Below, piece by piece: positions 39,602-47,403 of a DNA stretch of 64,000 nucleotides. This DNA comes from Kitasatospora gansuensis (GTDB lineage Bacteria > Actinomycetota > Actinomycetes > Streptomycetales > Streptomycetaceae), in assembly GCF_014203705.1 (NCBI RefSeq), contig NZ_JACHJR010000001.1, positions 2,046,001 through 2,110,000 on the forward strand. Reading direction: 5' to 3'. Position 1 is the first letter of the stretch, and every line of letters starts with the position of its first letter. Made by a program: the position numbers and the translations under genes. The notes under the pieces are model-generated. The model saw only the letters and a list, made by a program, of their open reading frames with translations. It was not told the DNA's origin and ran no database searches.

Positions 39602-40666
39602 TCAGGCTCGGTGCTCCGCGAGCGAAGCCAGGATCACCGCGAGCACCGGGGAGCCGGCAGGGAGGGCGGCAAGGGCTTCCACAGCGAGGGGTTCCAGCAG
39701 GGCCAGGGCGGCGGCAGGGCCCTCGGTGGCGCCGACCGCCCGGGCGTGGGCGTTGCGGAGTTGCAGGGTGAGCGGGTGGGCCGGGCCCAGGGATGCGGCC
39801 GCGTCGGTGGCGATGGTGTGCAGCAGCCGGGTGGCCTGGGGCTGGTGCCAGGGCTGGCGGTGGTGCCGGACGGCGAACTGGCGGTAGGCGAAGGCGGCTC
39901 TGGCCCGCAGGCCCGGCTCGGTGCGGGCGGTGCCGTGGGCCCGGTTGCGGGCCAAGGCGAGGCTGCCGCTGGCGTCGATGGTGCGCTGCAGCGGGATCGG
40001 GGCCTGATAGGTGCGGGGCAGCGGGGAGGGCAACTGAGCCAGGGTGATCGCCAGTTGATGGTGCAGCAGGTCGAGGGTGAGGTGGTCGGCGGCGTCCGGC
40101 ACCCCGTCCGCGAACAGCCGCAGCAGCTCCTCGGCGAAGCGGGTGAGTCCGAGCTCCTGGTTGAGCAGCGCCTTGCGGCCCCGGTCCACGGCGGTGAACA
40201 GGTGCAGGTCCGCGGCGGCCGGCTCGTCCAGGGCCCGGCCCGCGAAGCAGCAGTCCAGCACCGCCACCCGGTGCGCGGCCCGTCGGCCCATCGCAGCGAA
40301 CGCGGCGTCGGCGGACAGCGCGGTCCGGCCCACCTGGTCGGGGGCGTCGGCGGTGCCGGGCAGCGCGAAGTGCAGCCGCCCGGCACCGCCGGTCACACCG
40401 TGGCCCGCGTAGTAGACGAGCAGCGTGCCGTCGGCCCGGCCGGCCGCCCAGGCGATCCGGTCGAGCACCTCCCGGGTGCTCTGCGGATCGAAGACCCGGA
40501 GCACCCGATCGGGTGCGAACACCCCGTCGGGGCCGCCGAGATGATCGGCCAGCAGCTCGGCCGAACGGACCGCCTCCGGCATCGCGGGCAGCTCCGCGTA
40601 CGCCCCGACCGCGATCAGCACCGCCCAGGAGGAGGACCGGTCGGGCAGCAGTGGCCAGGAGCTCAC
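39602..40666 (-). CDS. Caspase-like (C14) peptidase of an EACC1-associated operon
   Basis: 354 residues from GTG. Caspase fold at about 12-200: TLLVYYAGHGVTGG (catalytic His89) and AVLDCCFAGRAL (catalytic Cys140). The remainder is helical (residues 200-354) without clear repeats. It starts at GTGA, overlapping the stop of the EACC1-like gene. Caspase effectors next to EACC1 proteins are described in actinobacterial NTP-dependent conflict systems, where proteolysis follows sensing of invasion or stress. It is the last gene of a four-gene run. Confidence 0.82.
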   Translation of the reverse strand: MSSWPLLPDRSSSWAVLIAVGAYAELPAMPEAVRSAELLADHLGGPDGVFAPDRVLRVFDPQSTREVLDRIAWAAGRADGTLLVYYAGHGVTGGAGRLHFALPGTADAPDQVGRTALSADAAFAAMGRRAAHRVAVLDCCFAGRALDEPAAADLHLFTAVDRGRKALLNQELGLTRFAEELLRLFADGVPDAADHLTLDLLHHQLAITLAQLPSPLPRTYQAPIPLQRTIDASGSLALARNRAHGTARTEPGLRARAAFAYRQFAVRHHRQPWHQPQATRLLHTIATDAAASLGPAHPLTLQLRNAHARAVGATEGPAAALALLEPLAVEALAALPAGSPVLAVILASLAEHRA

Positions 40667-41016
40667 TCCGCCAGGAACTCCGCGACCTGGTCGAGCAGTT
40701 CGGCACTGTCCCGGGTGGAGTCGGCGGAGATCCGCAGCTCGGTGCCGTCCGGGCGGCGCAGCTCCAGCGAGACGCCGCTCTTCCGCAGCCGGGCCTCCAG
40801 CCAGACGCAGAACGGGCCGATCACCAGCGGGCCGAGCTCGGCCGCGTACTGGACCGCGTCGGCGATGCCGCCCTGCTCGCCCGGCCGGGGCGGGCGGATC
40901 CGACCGGTGGTCAGGCCGCGCAGCTCGCCGTCCTGGTCGAGGTGCTGCTGAAGGGCTTCGGCGTCCTCCCGGACGTCGTCGTCGGTGCCGTCGAAGGCGA
41001 TGGTGAACTGGGGCAC
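40663..41016 (-). CDS. EACC1-like effector-associated protein
   Basis: 117 residues from GTG. The pattern of an N-terminal ferredoxin-like strand (FTIAFDGTDDDV), a hydrophobic central helix (LGPLVIGPFCVWLEARL) and an end VSLELRRPDGTELRISADS resembles Effector-Associated Constant Component 1. EACC1 proteins couple effectors such as caspases or trypsins to the rest of a conflict system. Stop overlaps the caspase start (GTGA). Confidence 0.68.
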   Translation of the reverse strand: MPQFTIAFDGTDDDVREDAEALQQHLDQDGELRGLTTGRIRPPRPGEQGGIADAVQYAAELGPLVIGPFCVWLEARLRKSGVSLELRRPDGTELRISADSTRDSAELLDQVAEFLAE

Positions 41017-41029
41017 AGCTGAGGGCCTT

Positions 41030-42166
41030 TCAGATCAGGGGTGGGAGAGCGGTCGGCGCGGCGACCGGGGCGGACGGGGGCACGGCGGCGGGAGCCGGCC
41101 GGTCGAACAGCCGGACGGCGCGCCCGGTGAACTCGTACGGGAGCCGGAACGCGGCCGCCGCCTCGTGCCGGTCGACCAGCCCGGACAGCTCCTGCTCGAC
41201 GTCGCCCCAGTCGCCCTGGTCCACCGGCGGACGGTGCGTAAGGGGCAGCGGATCCAGCGCGAGGGTGGTGAAGTTGTGCCAGGCCAGGCCACGTTCGGAC
41301 GGCTCCGGAGCGAGCACCGCCCCACCGACCTGGTCGGCGGCCAGCTGGGCCAGCCCGGGCGGCAGCGGACCGGCGGCTGCCAGGGTGATCCGCAGCCGGT
41401 AGACCGGGCCGAGGTAGCGGCGGATCGCGTCGTCGAAGAAGTCGCGGCCCGCCTCGGCCGCCGGATCGCCCCGGCGGGCGCCCTGCCAGAGCGGGTTCCC
41501 GTCCACCGGGGCGGCCAGCCGGGCGTAGAGCTCGGCGAACTGGTGGAACAACAGCCCGGCCTCGGGCAGCAGTTGGACCGGTTCCAGGGCGACCGAGAGG
41601 GCGGTGGGCACCGGCTGCCTGGCCAGCTCGGTCCAGAGCAGCTCCCAGGATCGGCCGCTCGGGGCGAGCGGCGCGGCGGTGGCGGCCTGCCGGCGGGGCG
41701 AACTCGCCCGGGCGATGGGCCGGACGTCGATCCGCTTGCGGATCTCCCGCAGGTCCACCGTGGCGGGCAGGCTGCCGTCCGCCGTCAGCGCGTTCAACTC
41801 GACTGCCACATCGGCCGGTTCGGCGATCACATGGGCGGGCAGGCCGCAGATCGCGGCCCGGGCGGCGGCGACCGCCGCGGCCGGGGTCGGCGCGTCCGCC
41901 CGGGCCAGCAGGGCGACCCGGAGCGGGCCGCCCGTACCGCCGGTGCAGCGCAGTTCGAACCGGCCGCCGGGGCGGCAGAGCCCGGACAGCCAGGCCAGTT
42001 CGGCGGCCTCGGCCTCGGCCCGGCGGTGCTCCTCGCCGAGCGCCAGGTAGCCCCGGTGCTCGGCCAGGCCCGGGGCCGGAGCGATCCGCAGGGCGAGCCG
42101 GGCGGTGTGCCCGCCGGCGCCGTCGGCGCCGACCAGGACACCGGGCTCCCGCTGATCCACCGTCAC
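41030..42166 (-). CDS. Unknown protein of the EACC1-caspase operon
   Basis: 378 residues; GTG start overlapping the upstream stop (GTGA). N-terminal half is Ala/Arg-rich with YLALGEEHRRAEAEAAELAW and PTPAAAVAAARAAICGLP; C-terminal half contains ALSVALEPVQLLPEAGLLFHQFAELYARL and RYLGPVYRLRITLAAAGPLP. No known motif is recognised and no membrane span is seen. The tight overlaps on both sides make it an integral part of the system. Confidence 0.7.
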   Translation of the reverse strand: MTVDQREPGVLVGADGAGGHTARLALRIAPAPGLAEHRGYLALGEEHRRAEAEAAELAWLSGLCRPGGRFELRCTGGTGGPLRVALLARADAPTPAAAVAAARAAICGLPAHVIAEPADVAVELNALTADGSLPATVDLREIRKRIDVRPIARASSPRRQAATAAPLAPSGRSWELLWTELARQPVPTALSVALEPVQLLPEAGLLFHQFAELYARLAAPVDGNPLWQGARRGDPAAEAGRDFFDDAIRRYLGPVYRLRITLAAAGPLPPGLAQLAADQVGGAVLAPEPSERGLAWHNFTTLALDPLPLTHRPPVDQGDWGDVEQELSGLVDRHEAAAAFRLPYEFTGRAVRLFDRPAPAAVPPSAPVAAPTALPPLI

Positions 42167-43188
42167 CCCTGGCCGGTCGGGCCACCGGACCACTGGCCGG
42201 GCGGCGCCACCGGCGGGGCGGGCGGCGTGACCGGGCCCAGCGACGGAGCAGGCGGCACGGGAGGAGCAACGGGACCCACCGGCGCAGCGGGCGGCTGGTA
42301 GCCGGGGAACGTCCCGGTACCACCCGAAACCGGCACCGTCGCACCCGCCTGCTTGACCAGCGGGATCCGCCCGTCCGGGAAGCCCGCGCTGAGCGGCACC
42401 TGACGGCCCTCGATCGCCACCACCAGGCCCTCCCGGCAGGCGGCGTGCACGGCCTCGCGCATGGCGCGGACCTGCTCGGTCCTGGCCATCGCCCACTGCA
42501 GGTCGGCCTTGCCGGTGAAGCCGCCGATGATGTCGCGGAAGTACTGGCCGATCAGCCGGCTGGACCGGCGCGAGCGCCACATCTGCCAGCCCAGGTAGAG
42601 GCCGTTGCCGTAGGTGAAGACCGCGACGTGCGCGGTGCAGTCGCCCTGGCTCAGCACCAGCCGCTTGACCAGGTCACGGCCGCCGGGGCCGGCCGCCGTC
42701 CACTCGTCCTGGGTGGCCAGCGGGTAGCCGCGCTGCAGCACCACCATCCGGATCTGCGCGTACGCCGAGTCGCTGTCGGCCCGCTCGTGCAGCAGCACCC
42801 GCCACTCGGCGATCGGTTCGATCACCCGCTGGAACAGCAGCACCAGCAGGAAGGCGATCCAGGAGGCGGGGACGGCGGCCATCAGCAGGAAGACCCCGAA
42901 ACCGCTGCCGCCCTCACTCTCGCCGTACCGGCTGCCGTAGCTGCTGACGGCGGACTCGAACTCGCCCCCGGCCATAGCGATCAGCAGGCCCGTCACCAGG
43001 AGGGTCACCGCGACCACGGTGCCGATGATGAAGGCCGGCGCCAGCAGGCCGAGCAGGGTGCGCAGGGCGACCCGGTCGTCCAGCGCCGTCTCGACCGGCG
43101 CGTGCCGCAGCGTCTTGTCCAGGTACGCGCCGTTCATCTCGCTGCTGTCCCACCCGGGTACGGGCTGCGGCGTGCCGGTTCTGATCAT
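42163..43188 (-). CDS. Membrane protein of the EACC1-caspase operon
   Basis: 341 residues. Two hydrophobic segments near 45-73 and 98-120 frame a loop; a basic soluble domain follows (about 125-280), then a Pro/Gly-rich tail of about 55 residues (VAPPVPPAPSLGPV and similar). First gene of the four-gene run; likely localises the system to the membrane. A GGGGGA site precedes ATG. Family not recognised. Confidence 0.72.
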   Translation of the reverse strand: MIRTGTPQPVPGWDSSEMNGAYLDKTLRHAPVETALDDRVALRTLLGLLAPAFIIGTVVAVTLLVTGLLIAMAGGEFESAVSSYGSRYGESEGGSGFGVFLLMAAVPASWIAFLLVLLFQRVIEPIAEWRVLLHERADSDSAYAQIRMVVLQRGYPLATQDEWTAAGPGGRDLVKRLVLSQGDCTAHVAVFTYGNGLYLGWQMWRSRRSSRLIGQYFRDIIGGFTGKADLQWAMARTEQVRAMREAVHAACREGLVVAIEGRQVPLSAGFPDGRIPLVKQAGATVPVSGGTGTFPGYQPPAAPVGPVAPPVPPAPSLGPVTPPAPPVAPPGQWSGGPTGQG

Positions 43189-43403
43189 GCAAGTCCCCCT
43201 GGCTGATCATCAATTGTCTTTGGCGGTGGACATGTTCGCACATGGACGAGCCGCTGTCAGACGAAGTCCGGCCGCCGATCGGGACCGGTTGGTGACGCCT
43301 GCCCCAGGCATCCGGGACCACGGGCTCCGCACGATGGGTGGCAGAACGACACCCGCCCGAGCACGCCCGCCCGAGCACCCGAGGATCCGAGGAGGAGAGC
43401 GGC

Positions 43404-44204
43404 ATGCGGCCGACCCCCACCATCACGGCAGTCGAGTACGCCGACGAGCTGATCGTCGCGGCGCCCGGCGGCGCCTCCGACGTGTACGCGATGCACGGCG
43501 GCCTGGCCGTCGCGCGCTGGAAGTGCCTGGCCCGCAGGCTCGGCCTGGAGGGCAGCTGGGAGGCGATCGAGATCTCCACCCTGCCGCCCGGCGCCGAGTG
43601 CGGTGTGCACCACCACAGCCGGACCGAGGAGCTGTACTTCGTGGTCTCCGGCCAGGGGGAGCTGCTGCTGAACGGCACGCTGCACCCGGTCGGGCCCGGC
43701 ACCCTGATCACCAACCCGGTCGGGACCCGGCACCGGCTGAACAACCCGGGCACCGAGGACCTCGACTGGATCGTCATCGAAGTCATCAGCCCGCCCGTCG
43801 CCGCGACGCTGACGGGCGATCCGAGTCACTCCGGAAGGCACCTCATGAGCACCGCCACCGTCATCGACCTCGAAGCACACGGCCCGGCCGACCTCACCAC
43901 GCTGCTGAGCGGCCCGCTCCGCGAGGCCCGGCTGGTCACGCTGGGCCCGGGCGAGCAGGAGACCTTCCGGTCGGACGACCGCGAGCACACCCTGTTCGTC
44001 CTGAACGGCACCGGCAAGGCCGTGACCGGGAAGACCGAGGTGGTCCTGGCCCCGGGCACCGGCGTCACCCTGCCGCTCGGCAGCCAGGTCACCCTGCGGG
44101 CCGACGGACTGCCGCTGCGGTTCTTCACCGCCAGCCTTGGCGTGCCGAACGCCAAGGACGGCCGCCGGCTGGACACCGGCTCGACCGACGGGAGCGCGGC
44201 ATGA
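43404..44204 (+). CDS. Two-domain cupin protein
   Basis: 266 residues. First cupin with EISTLPPGAECGVHHHSRTEELYFV (HxH and Glu of motif 1) and NPVGTRHRLNN (motif 2 His); the second, about 150-255, is degenerate and lacks the metal histidines. The ATG follows GAGGAGGAG. The last codons overlap the next cupin gene (ATGA). May be part of a small-molecule biosynthetic or binding module. Confidence 0.8.
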   Translation: MRPTPTITAVEYADELIVAAPGGASDVYAMHGGLAVARWKCLARRLGLEGSWEAIEISTLPPGAECGVHHHSRTEELYFVVSGQGELLLNGTLHPVGPGTLITNPVGTRHRLNNPGTEDLDWIVIEVISPPVAATLTGDPSHSGRHLMSTATVIDLEAHGPADLTTLLSGPLREARLVTLGPGEQETFRSDDREHTLFVLNGTGKAVTGKTEVVLAPGTGVTLPLGSQVTLRADGLPLRFFTASLGVPNAKDGRRLDTGSTDGSAA

Positions 44205-44584
44205 TCATCTCGCGGACGGGACAGGCCCCGCTCACCCTGCGCGACAGCGCCGTACACGGCACCGGGCAGTCGCTGGCCCGGCGCGGCTTCTTCCACAGCG
44301 AGACGGAGGCGGTGGACCACCTGGTGCTGACCCCCGGCAGCCGGATCGACGCCCGCGGGCGGGCCGGCACCGAGGAGGTCTGGTTCGTGGTCAGCGGCGG
44401 CGGCCGGCTGGTCACCCCCGACGGCCGCACCCTGCCGCTGCGCCGGAACGCGCTGGCGGTGTGCCCGCTGGACAGCGGCGCGGTGCTGCACGCCGGTCCG
44501 CACGGTCTGAGCGCCGTACTGATCGCGGTGGTGCCGCCGCAGCTGACCGACGCGATGCCGATCAGGTTCCCGGCCGGCGGCTGA
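44201..44584 (+). CDS. Single-domain cupin protein
   Basis: 127 residues, ATGA overlap with the preceding bicupin. Cupin strands with DHLVLTPGSRIDARGRAGTEEVWFVVSGGG; the histidines of motif 1 are replaced (DARGR) so metal binding is doubtful. Likely works together with the preceding protein. Function unknown. Confidence 0.75.
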   Translation: MIISRTGQAPLTLRDSAVHGTGQSLARRGFFHSETEAVDHLVLTPGSRIDARGRAGTEEVWFVVSGGGRLVTPDGRTLPLRRNALAVCPLDSGAVLHAGPHGLSAVLIAVVPPQLTDAMPIRFPAGG

Positions 44585-44620
44585 CCCGTCATCAGCTGAC
44601 CCGCCATCGGAAACAGCAAG

Positions 44621-44655
44621 GTCCGGCCCGGGGCTCCCACCGCCCCGGGCCGGAC
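44621..44655. terminator. Bidirectional terminator
   Basis: Perfect 14-base stem GTCCGGCCCGGGGC / GCCCCGGGCCGGAC with a 7-base loop, between the convergent cupin and phosphonatase-like genes. Confidence 0.82.
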
Positions 44656-44661
44656 CGGCCG

Positions 44662-45339
44662 TCAGCCCGCGAGCAGCAGCGCGGGCAGCTCCGCGATCGA
44701 GCCGAGCACATGGGTGGCACCGTCCGCGAGCAGCCGCTCCCGGTCGTGCGCCCCGGTCAGCACGCCGGCCACCACCGAGGCGCCGGACCGGACGCCGGTG
44801 AGCATGTCGTAGCCGGTGTCGCCGACCACCGCGAGCTCGCGGACCGAGTCGGTGCCGGTGCGCAGCAGCGCGGTCAGCGCCAGGTCCGGGTACGGGCGGC
44901 CGCGGCCCGCCTCGGCCGGACAGAGCGTCAGATCGGCCACCGACTGCCAGCCGAGCGCGTCCAGGATCCGGTCCTGGGTGGCCCGGGAGAAGCCGGTGGT
45001 GAGCACCACCTTGCGACCGGAGGCGCGCAGTTCGGCGATCGCCTCGGCCGCGCCGGGCAGCGCCGCGCAGTGGCCCTCGTCGACCAGCCGGTGGTAGGCG
45101 GCCTCGAAGTCCAGGTTGGCCTGCTGGGCATTCTCCTCCGCGCCGAACAGGTGGCGGAAGACCGAGATCTTCGACTCGCCCATGGTGGCCCGGACGTGCG
45201 CCAGCATCCGCTGGTGCTCGGGGCTGCCCGCCTCGACGCCCTGCCCGTCGGCGGCGGCCTGGAAGGCCCGCTCGACCAGACCGTCGTCGGCCACGGTGGT
45301 TCCGGCCATGTCGAGCACGACCAGAGAGATGTCAGTCAT
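44662..45339 (-). CDS. Phosphonatase-like HAD hydrolase (PhnX-like)
   Basis: 225 residues. Starts TDISLVVLDMAGTTV, with nucleophile Asp10 in the DxAGT motif of phosphonoacetaldehyde hydrolases. The cap segment ATMGESKISVFRHLFG keeps MGxxK, the position of the Schiff-base lysine of PhnX (Lys57 here). GRGRPYPDLAL is the usual phosphonatase segment. It probably splits a C-P bond of a phosphonoaldehyde or a related ester. It lies 13 bases after the FAD oxidoreductase gene, which belongs to a phosphonate-linked family, and shares operator D. Confidence 0.82.
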   Translation of the reverse strand: MTDISLVVLDMAGTTVADDGLVERAFQAAADGQGVEAGSPEHQRMLAHVRATMGESKISVFRHLFGAEENAQQANLDFEAAYHRLVDEGHCAALPGAAEAIAELRASGRKVVLTTGFSRATQDRILDALGWQSVADLTLCPAEAGRGRPYPDLALTALLRTGTDSVRELAVVGDTGYDMLTGVRSGASVVAGVLTGAHDRERLLADGATHVLGSIAELPALLLAG

Positions 45340-45352
45340 TGCAGAACTACCC

Positions 45353-46474
45353 TTACAGGTTGGCGAGTTGGGCGGTGGTCTCGGCGATCGCGGGCGAGCA
45401 GGTCATCCCGCGCCCACCGGGCCCGGTGACCAGCCAGACGCCGCTGCGCAGCTGCTCGCGGTGCACCACCCGGGTGGTGTCGACGCACTGCGCGTACACC
45501 CCGGCCCAGCGGTGCCTGATCCGGGGCAGCGGGCGGCCGAGCAACTCCTCGGCCACGGCGGCCAGGTGCTCGTACGGCTCCTCGACCACGTCGAAGTTGA
45601 ACGGCTGGTCGTACTCGTGGGTGTCACCGATGGTCAGGCCGCCGTCCTGGCGCTGGACCATCAGCAGCTGCATCTTGTGCTCGTCCGCCACCGGGCCCTG
45701 CGGCTGGGCGGCGCGCAGCTCCTCCAGCGCGGGGCCGGCGAACGCGGGGTAGTAGCGGAAGCTGTCGCCGTCGGCCACCGAGGTGGGCAGCGGCTCGCCC
45801 AGCGGGTCGGTCTGCATCATCTGCAACCGGACCTTGCGGACCGGCAGTTCGGGGGCCAGCTCGCGGATCAGGCCGCCGAGCCAGGCGCCGGTGCAGAGGA
45901 TCACCAGGTCGCCCTGGTGGGTCTGGCCGTGGTCGTCCCGGACGGCGTTCTCGCCGACCACCTCGCGGACCTCCCGCCCGGGCAGGAAGGTGTACCGGCC
46001 GGTGGCCTCCAGCGCGGCGCGCAGCGCGGGCTGGGCGATCCGGGGCTCGACGGCGGCGTCCCGGTCGCAGTGCAGCGCGCCGAGCAGCTTGCCGCGCAGG
46101 GCCGGGTTGGCCGCCCGGGTCTGCTCGGCGTCCAGCAGCCGGTAGCCCCGAGCCTCGGCGTCGTCCCGCCGCAACGCCTGTTCGGCCACCGCGAGTTCGG
46201 CCTCGGTACGGACCACGGTGAGCGAGCCGTTGCCCCGGAAGTGCAGCCCGGGCACCTTGGCGCCGATGCCCTCCCAGAGCTCGCGGGCCCGGAGCGCGAC
46301 CGCCAGCTCCTCCCCCGCGGCCCGGCCGCTGACCCAGACCAGGCCGAAGTTGCGCACCGAGGCGCCGCGCGCCTCGCTCTCGCGCTCCAGGTGGACGACT
46401 TCGTGGCCGCGCTCGACGGCCTGCCAGGCGTGCATGGTGCCCAGCACGCCCGCTCCTACGACGATGACTCTCAT
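45353..46474 (-). CDS. FAD-dependent oxidoreductase of the phosphonate-associated TIGR03364 type
   Basis: 373 residues, DAO fold. FAD-binding RVIVVGAGVLGTMHAWQAV at the N-terminus, then SVRNFGLVWVSGR, the marker segment of the phosphonate-linked group often seen beside phosphonatase-like HADs. Members have been reported to oxidise aminoethylphosphonates or their N-methyl forms to phosphonoacetaldehyde. First gene of a two-gene operon with the PhnX-like HAD. The AGTTG-N6-CAAC operator lies 74 bases upstream. Confidence 0.82.
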   Translation of the reverse strand: MRVIVVGAGVLGTMHAWQAVERGHEVVHLERESEARGASVRNFGLVWVSGRAAGEELAVALRARELWEGIGAKVPGLHFRGNGSLTVVRTEAELAVAEQALRRDDAEARGYRLLDAEQTRAANPALRGKLLGALHCDRDAAVEPRIAQPALRAALEATGRYTFLPGREVREVVGENAVRDDHGQTHQGDLVILCTGAWLGGLIRELAPELPVRKVRLQMMQTDPLGEPLPTSVADGDSFRYYPAFAGPALEELRAAQPQGPVADEHKMQLLMVQRQDGGLTIGDTHEYDQPFNFDVVEEPYEHLAAVAEELLGRPLPRIRHRWAGVYAQCVDTTRVVHREQLRSGVWLVTGPGGRGMTCSPAIAETTAQLANL

Positions 46475-46547
46475 GGCGGCCAGACTGGAGCGTCCAGGTG
46501 TCCTACGGACGTCCGACCGGCGGCGCGGAGATTAACCGCCCCTCAAG

Positions 46548-46563
46548 AGTTGTACAGACAACA
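46548..46563. promoter_or_regulatory. Operator D of the proposed phosphonate regulon
   Basis: AGTTGTACAGACAACA, one mismatch from AGTTG-N6-CAACT. Placed 74 bases before the FAD oxidoreductase start and after the stop of the PAP2 gene, so it belongs to the former's promoter. Confidence 0.6.
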
Positions 46564-46579
46564 TCGAGCCGACGGCCCG

Positions 46580-47209
46580 TCAGTGCGCCCGCCCCGCCAC
46601 CGCTGGGCCAGTACCCAGGAACGGGCCGAGCGGGCCGCTGCGGGCCCGGTCCACCAGCGGGGCGGCCCGGCCCGCCGCCAGGGCGAGCGGGATCGCCACC
46701 AGGATGCCGACCAGCGCGCCGGCCAGGACGTCGTGCGGGTAGTGCACCCCGACCCAGACCCGGGAGGCGGCCATCAGCAGCGCGGCCACCCCGCACACCC
46801 AGCCGAGCGTCCGCCAGGCGAACCAGAGCCCGGTCGCGGTGGCGAAGGCGATCACCGAGTGGTTGCTCGGGAAGGACCAGTCCCCCGGCGGCGGGCAGGA
46901 CTCCAGCGTGACGCTGCCGGCGATCTGCCGACAGGGCCGCACCTCCTCCACCAGGCTCTTCAGCGCCACGTTCACCAGGTAGGCGGCGACCACGATCAAC
47001 GGCGTCGCCAGCACCCGGGCCATCACCACCGGCCCGGCAGCCCTGGCCCGCCACCAGCCGTAGAGCATGAAGAGCGCGAACACCACCAGACCGACGTCCG
47101 ACCAGACCTCGACCAGCCGGTCGAACCAGTGCGGGGCGTCCTGCGCCCAGCCGGTCACCGTGGTGTAGAGGCCGCCGTCGATCCCGCTGCCGTCGTAGGC
47201 GAGGGGCAC
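46580..47209 (-). CDS. PAP2-family membrane phosphatase
   Basis: About 209 residues from GTG (an ATG at 47311 would add 34 residues of intergenic appearance). PAP2 motifs: KSLVEEVRPC, PSNHS and SRVWVGVHYPHDVLAG, which hold the catalytic His residues. Five to six spans. Dephosphorylates lipid phosphates such as phosphatidic acid or undecaprenyl diphosphate at the outer face. It reads toward operator D and the FAD gene. Confidence 0.85.
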   Translation of the reverse strand: MPLAYDGSGIDGGLYTTVTGWAQDAPHWFDRLVEVWSDVGLVVFALFMLYGWWRARAAGPVVMARVLATPLIVVAAYLVNVALKSLVEEVRPCRQIAGSVTLESCPPPGDWSFPSNHSVIAFATATGLWFAWRTLGWVCGVAALLMAASRVWVGVHYPHDVLAGALVGILVAIPLALAAGRAAPLVDRARSGPLGPFLGTGPAVAGRAH

Positions 47210-47403
47210 GGAGCTGAACGTCGCTTGAACAAAAGGGATCACGGGGACAACTACTATCAGACACTCCGTAATATCCCGGTATGCGGCCAGAGCCTGACAG
47301 ATCGTCTCCATACCGAACGGTCGAAAGATTTGCCAAGCCCCCCATTCGGAGCGCCGACGGTCGTAACCTGTCTCGGGACACCACGGGACGGGGAGGCACC
47401 GGT

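Noticed and set aside
39548..39653. GAGCACCGGGGAG repeated 93 bases apart as a duplication or attachment site
   Set aside because: A 13-base repeat in very GC-rich DNA is not strong evidence and no element lies between the copies.
47210..47403. Sigma-70-like promoter TTGAAC...TACTAT before the GAF gene
   Set aside because: Spacing of 21 bases is too long for a confident call.
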